From: an uncultured Lachnospiraceae bacterium
Lineage (GTDB): Bacteria; Bacillota; Clostridia; Lachnospirales; Lachnospiraceae
Direction: 5' to 3'
DNA: 11,055 nucleotides
Assembly (NCBI GenBank): GCA_910588865.1
Contig: CAJUSJ010000112.1
Location: forward strand, 1 to 11,055
Positions 6,601-10,983 of this stretch are shown piece after piece; position 1 is the first letter of the stretch; the number at the start of each line of letters is the position of its first letter. The notes under the pieces were generated by a model, which was not told the origin of the DNA, searched no databases, and worked only from the letters and a program-made list of their open reading frames with translations. The translations under genes and the position numbers were made by a program.

Positions 6601-8268
6601 AAGAAGAACCGACCAAGGACCCATTAAATACTCTGCCGGCATGGTCTGGGCCGGCCACGGGACATAGTCATACTCCGCGCCTGTATCGTTCTTGCTGCCC
6701 CATACATACATGGCCGTGTAGGGACCGCTGCTTCCAAAGCCCGTCTCCCTCAGGCCGGGGTCCAGGGCCCATCTGCGGTGCCCCACATCCGCGATATTAC
6801 TCCAGTCTCCATCATTCATCCAGCCGGTAATCACGCTGTCAGCCAGATTGGTATAGTTAAGGCCTAAATTAGAACCAGAAGTTCCTTGGTAACCAAGCTG
6901 GAAAAATCTCTCCGACATTCCCTCTGGTTTAGCGGGCCTGTGCTCCAGCTTTCCCACCCGCCGTAAAAGAACCGTACCGGCCTGGGCATATGTCTCATAA
7001 TCGCTGTTGATACTCACTTCCCCCATACCTGCCGCGTACCGGATGAAATTCAAAGCATTCAGTCCGTTTTCCACAGACTCCTCACTGAGCTTTCCCGCGA
7101 TCTCCCCAGCCGGGTCAGGCATAATGTCCCATGTCTCTCGTTTTCTCATGTCAAAGGGATGCTGCTCAAAATACTCCCGAATCTCATTTTCCGTTCGTGT
7201 CTCCACATAGGACTGGAGAGTGCCCTTGATCTTCAGAGTCCGCTGTCCATAGGTATAATATGTGCCTTCCACAATAAGGGGGATGGAAATCTCCTTTTCC
7301 GCCGACGACTTTGCCAGGGAAAACCGGATGGTGGTTCCCTCCGCCACAGGAAGGGAGGCAAAAGAATAAGTATCCTTTATCTCCCCCACCTTCACAGAGG
7401 TAATATCCTGCCCTGCCGGAATATTGCTGATCTGGGCGATATCAACCACCAGCTCCCTTCCGTCTATGGGAAGATTCAGAGGCTTAAACGACAGGTCAGA
7501 GGGAATCTTCTGGATAACAAGGAAGGCAAATTCATTTGCCGTCACCTTGATGTCATCGCACTGGTCTGAACTCAGCTTCACCACCGGGTGGACACCTGGC
7601 TCCCCGGCCTGGTCTCCTTCTTCCAAAACGCAGGAAATGTTGGTAAGGTACAGTCCTTCCAAAGCCTCGCCGTCAGCTGTGGCCGTGAAGGCAGAGGACG
7701 GAACCTCCCCAATCAAAGTGTCGCTTTTTCCATTATAAACTCTGTTCAGGGCATATTCCGTAAATGTCACTGTCATAGACGAGCGCTTTTTCACCATGAC
7801 CGTAAAAAACCGGGTATACTCTCTTTCCTCTCCCCGTTTGTCCACAATGCCCAGGCGGTACATGCCCGGCACGGAAAAGGTTCCTCCTGGGACCGTGATG
7901 ATCTCTGTCCCCCCTGCCGGAATGGTAAGAGCCAAAAGCTTCTTCCCGCCATCCGGACACTGGATCTTCAGAGCCGCCTCCTGGCTTGTCTGCCCGTCAT
8001 TGCTCACCCTGACCTCATAGGAGCTTCCACAGAAAATCTCCTCCCTATCCACTTCCCAGGTGATCTCGTCTCCCTCAGATACCCTGGCCAGATCAAAAAA
8101 CGCGTTAGATGCCGTCGCCTCCGTGTCCGCGTTGGACGGGGTGCCCGCGGACATCCTTCTCTCCCTAGAAACCATCTCCCTCTCAGGCCCGGAAATGCCG
8201 GCCCAGCTAATATTGGACAGACTCAAAGTTCCCACAAGGGTAAACGCAAGTAGTCTTTTTATATTCAT
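3667..8268 (-). CDS. Large secreted surface protein: two divergent CAP/SCP modules, three Big2-like domains, Gly/Ser linker, wall-binding repeats
   Basis: A 1533-residue exported protein of unknown target. A signal peptide (NIKRLLAFTLVGTLSLSN, probable cleavage after SWA, ~residue 23) is followed by a region of unrecognised fold (~60-290). Two copies of a module with a CAP/SCP-like core follow: residues ~296-648 (core ~395-545) and ~858-1222 (core ~968-1115). Big2-like Ig domains sit at ~655-738, ~740-825 and ~1224-1308 (WTSSNPEVAGV, QWFSDNTEVASV, WTSSDEDVAYV). A Gly/Ser-rich linker spans ~1309-1379, and repeats of the cell-wall/glucan-binding type occupy ~1396-1533 (YYLNPVSDG at 1464-1472 and 1494-1502). 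Both CAP copies keep GHRRW and an HRP/HTP histidine (H443, H1015) but have Ser where the canonical GEN glutamate sits (GSNL, SSNL). The ATG at 8268-8266 has AGGAGG 6 nt upstream. It lies 69 bp after the smaller CAP gene with no clear promoter between, so co-transcription is likely. Probable role: surface-displayed adhesion or wall-associated function; this is inference. Confidence 0.9.
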   Translation of the reverse strand: MNIKRLLAFTLVGTLSLSNISWAGISGPEREMVSRERRMSAGTPSNADTEATASNAFFDLARVSEGDEITWEVDREEIFCGSSYEVRVSNDGQTSQEAALKIQCPDGGKKLLALTIPAGGTEIITVPGGTFSVPGMYRLGIVDKRGEEREYTRFFTVMVKKRSSMTVTFTEYALNRVYNGKSDTLIGEVPSSAFTATADGEALEGLYLTNISCVLEEGDQAGEPGVHPVVKLSSDQCDDIKVTANEFAFLVIQKIPSDLSFKPLNLPIDGRELVVDIAQISNIPAGQDITSVKVGEIKDTYSFASLPVAEGTTIRFSLAKSSAEKEISIPLIVEGTYYTYGQRTLKIKGTLQSYVETRTENEIREYFEQHPFDMRKRETWDIMPDPAGEIAGKLSEESVENGLNALNFIRYAAGMGEVSINSDYETYAQAGTVLLRRVGKLEHRPAKPEGMSERFFQLGYQGTSGSNLGLNYTNLADSVITGWMNDGDWSNIADVGHRRWALDPGLRETGFGSSGPYTAMYVWGSKNDTGAEYDYVPWPAQTMPAEYLMGPWSVLLKKNVYTPRTADDIRVTLDSDRTGRIVLGGSGTNTGQVYFNYSTGSYGAGPAIIFDPGVKFQAGDKVDVTITGLTNKSGEAVIIRYTVNFFSMDIELPELIPLEEIRLSEESVVVDTGTYKTLTVSIIPEDATDADLEDVVWTSSNPEVAGVHGGVVSGIKDGTAVIAAELNGKRAECAVTVRTLVPLQEIRLGGKSLTLNTGKTYQLTFQMIPDNANDVSPDEVQWFSDNTEVASVDERGLVTANKAGRTDITVRLGQKKADCVVTVVDAARGNVSVLADGREKAVTLEDAGVLQAGESVTVRLKEVPGSGAGYFSSMPVVDGTTVRFALKPSETAFETEILLALVGEGYAEYNNELVLKIQALPQVLPAARTNDQIRGYFDSHSFQTSGADSWSAMPNGAREEAGRLTRESVANGLNALNFVRYVAGIPYNVTNNETYERAVQAGTTLLTQSDMGLTHTPDKPSDMSDEFYQLGFEGTSSSNLGQGYGNLAQAVIYGWMDDGDSRNIDRVGHRRWCLNPGMKQTGFGHSGVFTGMYAFDSSGSQETEHYNYVPWPGQNMPIEYFEGPWSVSLNPGIYSVEKTDNLTVTMTSEKTTRSYVLDERNADPAGAYLKLASRGYGFGPAVIFQPGVEFGSGDTVAVRISGLKDRYGNELPIEYSVSFFSMAAKALESIRLNSSSKTMTVGSTYQLTVTMVPSDADASLDDVIWTSSDEDVAYVDSDGEVTAIDPGTAKITAELDEKTAVCVITVRKSGSGGGSGGGGSTGGGGGSGGGGSTGGGGSSGGGGSTGGGGSSGGSGSSGGGGASSGGSGGSGGPGGSSTASTGSVSSQPWNPSLPDYVVVGTWTEANGQWQFTDSSGQRYRDNWAAVYNPYANTALGQSPFDWFRFDQEGNMMVGWFLDYDGSYYYLNPVSDGTRGKMMTGWVWIPDPAGVNKCYYLNPVSDGYRGRMYSNTVVEGYTVNGDGQWTVNGVIQTR
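3670..4083 (-). repeat. Wall-binding repeat region (protein repeats) in the large CAP protein
   Basis: Residues ~1396-1533 consist of tryptophan/tyrosine/glycine-rich repeats of the choline/glucan-binding type. They include GTWTEANGQWQF, DWFRFDQEGNMMVGW, two YYLNPVSDG units followed by RGKMMTGW or RGRMYSN, and a closing GYTVNGDGQWTVNG. Such tails hold clostridial surface proteins non-covalently to wall polysaccharide. The exact ligand is unknown. Confidence 0.8.
4132..4344 (-). repeat. Gly/Ser-rich low-complexity linker with GGGGS-like units
   Basis: Residues ~1309-1379 are almost only Gly and Ser (with a few Thr, Ala, Pro), arranged as irregular GGGGS / STGGGGG / SSGGGG units. The DNA is a degenerate short tandem repeat of GGAGG-rich codons, prone to slippage. 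It separates the last Big2-like domain from the wall-binding tail and probably acts as a flexible spacer. The opposite strand reads as a proline-rich frame, which is a shadow. Confidence 0.9.
4603..5697 (-). repeat. Second copy of the duplicated CAP module (residues ~858-1222)
   Basis: This copy parallels the module at 6325-7383 in the same order: an FSSMPVVDGTTVRFAL strand pair, a TNDQIRGYFDSHSF helix, the CAP-like core (NGLNALNFVRYVAG, GHRRWCLNPG, YNYVPWPGQNMP), then YGFGPAVIFQPGVEF and IEYSVSFFSM. The matches are clear at protein level but diverged, indicating an old duplication. Confidence 0.88.
6325..7383 (-). repeat. First copy of the duplicated CAP module (residues ~296-648)
   Basis: Landmarks are FASLPVAEGTTIRFSL, TENEIREYFEQHPF, NGLNALNFIRYAAG, GHRRWALDPG, YDYVPWPAQTMP, YGAGPAIIFDPGVKF and IRYTVNFFSM. 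Each has a counterpart in the copy at 4603-5697. Two Big2-like domains (residues ~655-825) separate the two copies. Confidence 0.88.
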
Positions 8269-8296
8269 ACAACCCCTCCTGCCAGTAAAATAATGT

Positions 8297-8310
8297 TGGG
8301 CACCCGCCCA
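8297..8310 (-). other. Short GC hairpin between the two CAP genes
   Basis: TGGGC / GCCCA form a 5-bp stem with a 4-nt loop, followed on the minus strand by an AT-rich stretch without a clean T-run. It is too weak for a confident terminator. It could at most attenuate transcription between the two CAP genes (69-bp gap, 8269-8337). Confidence 0.25.
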
Positions 8311-8337
8311 TTTGCCTTTGTTTCCTTATCCTCACGG

Positions 8338-9384
8338 TCACGGAACCCATCTGCCGCTTCCGTCCACATAATAGCCATCCAGCGTCGTCTCACCCGCGTA
8401 CATCCTTCCCCTGCATCCGTCAGATTCCCTCTTCCCCCCATCATTAGCCACCGCGTAGATCTCCGCGATACCTGCCGCAAAGCCTACGATATTGTTGTCA
8501 GAGTCCACATAGGCCACATTTGTGTTAGTGCTCTTCCAGGTCACAGATGGGTTGTCCACATCCTGAGGTGATATCTCTGCCCCGATCCTCTGCTTTTCCC
8601 TTGTCCTTAACCGCAGCTGATCCATTGACAGCCTGATCTCCTCTATAAAATTTTTCTCTCTCACATTTACAGGAAATGTTCCTGTCCAGTTTCCGTATGT
8701 CACCGTAACGGTCTGAAGCCCCGCCCTGTCAGGGTCATACCCGGTACACATCTCCCGGATCACCGGCATAAGTGCCGTCTCCCCGCATGAAGAGCAGGTA
8801 AACCGCAAGAAGTAATTCAGCCGGTTAATAGAAGTTCCCACTGTCACTACCGGCGTCTCTCCATCTGTCAGTATCCTGGTGTCCGTGTTGTTCCCGTTAC
8901 AGATGACAAAAAGCTGCTCCCAATAGGTATCTTTATTTCTCGCGCCAATATGATAGTACCGGGAATCCACAGTATTCTCTCTGTGGTCCGCGCTCCTCAT
9001 CCAGGCGGCCATGGCCTCTGACGCTGAATAAAATCCGCCGCAGATATTCTCGCCCGCGATATAATTTCCGCCCTCACCCAGAACCGTGCCAAAATTCTCG
9101 CCATTGGGACGGGTATGGGAATTTACCTGTAAAAGCTCCTCTATGCGGATATCCGCCCCTCTCTGTACCCTGGCTGTAACAGACAGGGGTCCCAGGCCTG
9201 CTTCCATACGAAGCCGGTTGGTCTCTCTCACGATCTCCCATTCCCGGGAAGCCATCATCCTCTGTGCCTCCTCATTCTCTGCCGCCATAACTGTCCCCGG
9301 GCTGCCTGATAGCCGCATACCTGGCAAAACAGCCGATATAGCAAGGGCTGCCACCATGGTCATCGCTCTTTTTCTCGGTCTCAT
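8338..9384 (-). CDS. Secreted CAP/SCP-domain protein with Ig-like domains and a shortened wall-binding tail
   Basis: A 348-residue exported protein. A basic N-terminus (RPRKR) and hydrophobic stretch form a signal peptide, with likely cleavage around AAEN (~34-36). The CAP domain (~47-165) looks like the YkwD-type bacterial form: VRETNRLRMEAGLGPL, NSHTRPNGENF (H90), YIAGENICGG (E112), AAWMRSADHREN (H134), YWEQLFV. An Ig-like segment (~178-242, ending TVTVTYGNWTGTFPVNV) resembles Big3-type domains and carries an unusual CSSC pair (C197, C200). A Big2-like domain (~246-313) starts IEEIRLSMDQL and has VTWKSTNTNVAYVDSD. The last ~28 residues (SDGCRGRMYAGETTLDGYYV...) match only the final half-repeat of a wall-binding tail, fused directly to the Big2-like domain. 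The ATG at 9384-9382 has AAGGAG upstream. It heads the pair of CAP genes under the promoter at 9457-9429. The biochemical role of bacterial CAP proteins is largely unknown. Confidence 0.92.
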   Translation of the reverse strand: MRPRKRAMTMVAALAISAVLPGMRLSGSPGTVMAAENEEAQRMMASREWEIVRETNRLRMEAGLGPLSVTARVQRGADIRIEELLQVNSHTRPNGENFGTVLGEGGNYIAGENICGGFYSASEAMAAWMRSADHRENTVDSRYYHIGARNKDTYWEQLFVICNGNNTDTRILTDGETPVVTVGTSINRLNYFLRFTCSSCGETALMPVIREMCTGYDPDRAGLQTVTVTYGNWTGTFPVNVREKNFIEEIRLSMDQLRLRTREKQRIGAEISPQDVDNPSVTWKSTNTNVAYVDSDNNIVGFAAGIAEIYAVANDGGKRESDGCRGRMYAGETTLDGYYVDGSGRWVP

Positions 9385-9428
9385 GAACTTCTCCTTATTG
9401 AATTGACGTTAAACTTCCTGCTTTATCC

Positions 9429-9457
9429 ATTTTAGACTTGTCCCGGCATTCTGTCAA
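9429..9457 (-). promoter_or_regulatory. Sigma-A promoter of the CAP-protein gene pair
   Basis: TTGACA (9457-9452) and TAAAAT (9434-9429) are separated by 17 bp: a perfect -35 and a -10 with one mismatch. The start should fall near 9422, giving a leader of about 38 nt before the ATG at 9384. Confidence 0.88.
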
Positions 9458-9584
9458 CTCATTGCGGAGACAGCCCCCTGACAGATCAGCGGGGCCAGAG
9501 AGTAAAAATCCCATGGCCCAAGTGAAGCGGCACGGAATGTAATTAATAGACTGGCGGAAAAATAAGAGGTTCAAAAAAAGAGAC

Positions 9585-9607
9585 AAAAAACACCATAAAT
9601 CTGGTAT
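9585..9607 (-). terminator. Weak intrinsic terminator downstream of the tRNA-like remnant
   Basis: On the minus strand ATACCA / TGGTGT (9607-9602 and 9595-9590) form a 6-bp stem with one wobble and a 6-nt loop. A run of six Ts overlaps and follows its 3' arm (9590-9585), and a second T-rich stretch lies just beyond. It would end transcripts coming from the Rpn side before the CAP promoter. The stem is short and AT-leaning, so strength is uncertain. Confidence 0.4.
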
Positions 9608-9622
9608 TTTCTGCCTCTCACA

Positions 9623-9676
9623 GCTATGCTACAAGGATTCAATCCTTGAAAATGGCGGAGTCAGAGCGCATAGCCC
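9623..9676 (-). pseudogene. Remodelled tRNA-Gln-like remnant lacking the D-arm
   Basis: On the plus strand GCTACAAGGATTC, CCTTGAA and CGGAGTCAGAG match the intact tRNA-Gln at 10984-11055 in the same order and orientation. They cover its 3' acceptor strand, T-arm and anticodon 3' half. The 5' anticodon strand and D-arm are missing: after CAGAG the sequence jumps to GCATAGCCC. The T-stem (CAAGG/CCTTG) is intact but the loop has lost the TTCGAAT consensus. The outer ends can pair perfectly as GCTATGC (9623-9629) with GCATAGC (9668-9674), a 7-bp stem different from that of the parent tRNA. It cannot be a working tRNA; it may be a decayed gene, an attachment-site remnant or a structured RNA. Confidence 0.75.
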
Positions 9677-9847
9677 TTCCCTTTCCCCCTAACTGGCTTC
9701 CGTTCCTGTTTTTCCTTAATTTTCAAGGAATTTACGGGACTCATAACATTGGCCAATAACCCACTTTTCTGCTTCGTTTTGAAAAATTGACCTATAAGGC
9801 TTTCATTTACTGCCTCAGCGCGCTTAAGCCGCTAATCTTTTATCCAC
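9677..9847. other. Non-coding stretch between the tRNA-like remnant and the Rpn gene
   Basis: No credible gene is visible here. The stretch holds ATTTTCAAGGA (9719-9729), an 11-nt perfect reverse complement of TCCTTGAAAAT inside the tRNA-like remnant (9643-9653). It also holds a local TTCCTT/AAGGAA hairpin and a 10-bp palindrome, ATTGGCCAAT (9748-9757). No convincing terminator follows the Rpn stop codon, so its transcript may run on into the tRNA-like remnant. Confidence 0.5.
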
Positions 9848-10078
9848 CTATCGCGATACCGGTACCCCTTCGAGCCACTGTCTCACAACCGCTATATTCA
9901 TCTTAATTACATCGGCAATGTACTCCGCGTTCATTCCCTTATTGGCAAGACTGAACGCTATCTCTTTCGCCTTATTTTCCTCACCTATCGTAATCCCCTC
10001 TTTCCTTCCCTCTATCCTTCCTTCTTTCCTTCCTTCTTTCCTTCCTTCCGCCACCCATTTCTCACTCATCTCGCACAT
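9848..10078 (-). CDS. Candidate internal start inside the Rpn gene: 76-residue C-terminal product (putative RpnS-like antitoxin)
   Basis: AGGAGG at 10094-10089, encoded by the Glu-Glu-Gly-Gly codons 227-230, lies 10 nt before an in-frame ATG (codon 234, 10078-10076). Starting there would give a 76-residue protein made of the GRKE repeat and the helical C-terminal tail, without the nuclease core. E. coli rpn genes are reported to make such a short C-terminal form (RpnS) that blocks the toxic full-length nuclease. The internal Shine-Dalgarno is better than the one in front of the full gene. However, EEGG appears to be a protein-level feature of the family, so the motif may be incidental. Confidence 0.4.
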   Translation of the reverse strand: MCEMSEKWVAEGRKEGRKEGRIEGRKEGITIGEENKAKEIAFSLANKGMNAEYIADVIKMNIAVVRQWLEGVPVSR

Positions 10079-10777
10079 AATCTCATAGCCTCCTTCCTCA
10101 CATTTCAGAAAACGCACTCGGCTGGACAAATCACCCTGGCTCATATCCTGGGGGTCCGCGGTTTTAAAATATCTCATCATCTCAGCCACCGCCGTTCCGT
10201 CATCCACTTCCGCGTTCACATATGTCACATGGATCCCGTCATCATATTTCACATCCGTCCCTTTGAAATATTTCTCCACCTCGTATGTGGTTTTCCCCGC
10301 CTTCCACAGATCAGTCTCGCTTATATATATAATATGCGTTTCCGGCAGTTCGTCATAGTCTTTTCCCTTTACCAGATATTCACTGTCTATCATCGCCCCA
10401 TAGAATCTGGTACGCCTGGCGTGATCCACGGTCTCCGATCTTTGTATCTCCAAATTGTAAAGTTTCTTTTTTCCATCTTCCGCTAAAATGTCCAGTATCG
10501 CGTCATGGGAAGAGATCTTCGCGACACGGTACTGTTTACGGACTTCCTTAACCTCCAGGTCTGAGATTCCTGTCACCACTCTCAGTACATGCTGGCAGGC
10601 CAGCTTATCATCTAACGCCACTGTCATGAACGTATTGCTCAAAAGATTCAGGCTTCTGGCCTCGGCAACTCTTTTCTCTCGTTGTTTTATGAGGCTTTCC
10701 TGGTCTTGTGTGTCCCCCTGGTCTTCTGACAACTCTGTCCCCGGCACTTTTTCATCTTGAACTGGCTTCTTGGGCAT
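9848..10777 (-). CDS. Rpn family PD-(D/E)XK nuclease / putative transposase
   Basis: A 309-residue cytoplasmic protein of the Rpn (recombination-promoting nuclease) family, often annotated as PD-(D/E)XK nuclease family transposase. The core is NLLSNTFMTVALDDKLACQH (44-63), then HDAILDILAEDG (91-102) with catalytic-type D96, and LYNLEIQRS (106-114) with E110 and Q112 in the ExQ form common to this family. RTRFYGAMIDSEYL (122-135) follows. The C-terminal part has EEGGYEIMCEMSEKW (227-241), a GRKE repeat (245-260) and a helical tail, GMNAEYIADVIKMNIAVVRQW (281-301 region), typical of Rpn proteins. Related E. coli proteins are DNA endonucleases with links to phage defence. The ATG at 10777-10775 has GGAGGG about 12 nt upstream, a long spacer; another ATG in between is out of frame. 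A consensus promoter lies at 10861-10833. The active-site residues look intact. No integrase or cognate terminal repeats are visible. Confidence 0.9.
   Translation of the reverse strand: MPKKPVQDEKVPGTELSEDQGDTQDQESLIKQREKRVAEARSLNLLSNTFMTVALDDKLACQHVLRVVTGISDLEVKEVRKQYRVAKISSHDAILDILAEDGKKKLYNLEIQRSETVDHARRTRFYGAMIDSEYLVKGKDYDELPETHIIYISETDLWKAGKTTYEVEKYFKGTDVKYDDGIHVTYVNAEVDDGTAVAEMMRYFKTADPQDMSQGDLSSRVRFLKCEEGGYEIMCEMSEKWVAEGRKEGRKEGRIEGRKEGITIGEENKAKEIAFSLANKGMNAEYIADVIKMNIAVVRQWLEGVPVSR
9998..10045 (-). repeat. Four 12-bp in-frame tandem repeats (Gly-Arg-Lys-Glu) in the Rpn C-terminus
   Basis: Four successive 12-bp units encode GRKE, GRKE, GRIE, GRKE (residues 245-260). Two units (10022-10033 and 10034-10045) are identical at DNA level; the others differ at one or two bases. 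Purine-rich 4-nt sub-repeats (GGAA/GAAA) make the tract prone to slippage. Such repeats between the nuclease core and tail are common in Rpn proteins. Confidence 0.92.
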
Positions 10778-10832
10778 TTCCCATTCTCTCCCTCCAGATT
10801 ATTTCGGCCATAACACCAGCCCTGCTGTCTTT

Positions 10833-10861
10833 ATTATAATGCCTGGGGTTGGGTAAGTCAA
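10833..10861 (-). promoter_or_regulatory. Sigma-A promoter of the Rpn gene
   Basis: TTGACT (10861-10856) and TATAAT (10838-10833) are exactly 17 bp apart, one mismatch from consensus in total. Transcription should start near 10826, giving a leader of about 48 nt. A promoter this strong is notable for a nuclease gene of a usually silent, toxic family. Confidence 0.88.
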
Positions 10862-10941
10862 CAATCTCGCCGCTGTTGCTGTATGGATCGCACGGCTACA
10901 TTTTATTTCCATTCTCTATCCTACCTTCTTTTCTCCCGATT

Positions 10942-10980
10942 ACGCAAAGAAAAAGGCCTCCTGCTCACCAGAAGACCTTT
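10942..10980 (-). terminator. Intrinsic terminator after tRNA-Gln
   Basis: On the minus strand AAAGGTCTTCTG and CAGGAGGCCTTT (10980-10969 and 10963-10952) form a 12-bp stem with two G-U wobbles and a 5-nt loop. A TTTTTCTTT run (10954-10946) overlaps and follows the 3' arm. It lies 3 nt past the tRNA 3' end and insulates the Rpn promoter from tRNA transcription. Confidence 0.88.
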
Positions 10981-10983
10981 ACA

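Noticed and set aside
8265..8480. Minus-strand 71-codon frame across the junction of the two CAP genes, considered as a frameshifted continuation of the smaller CAP protein
   Set aside because: Its translation shows no Big2-like or wall-binding features, so a simple frameshift does not explain the short tail.
9395..9586. Minus-strand 63-codon open frame upstream of the CAP genes
   Set aside because: It overlaps the consensus promoter of the CAP gene pair, has no recognisable motif and no convincing ribosome binding site.
9748..9757. 10-bp palindrome ATTGGCCAAT as an operator
   Set aside because: A single short palindrome in non-coding DNA, not positioned near a recognised promoter; chance is a sufficient explanation.
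9998..10045. Short repeats considered as a CRISPR array
   Set aside because: Units are 12 bp, contiguous, coding in frame and without spacers.
9848..10777. Rpn gene as part of an insertion sequence
   Set aside because: I see no terminal inverted repeats or target-site duplication at its edges. The family name 'transposase' is historical, and only the tRNA remnant hints at insertion.
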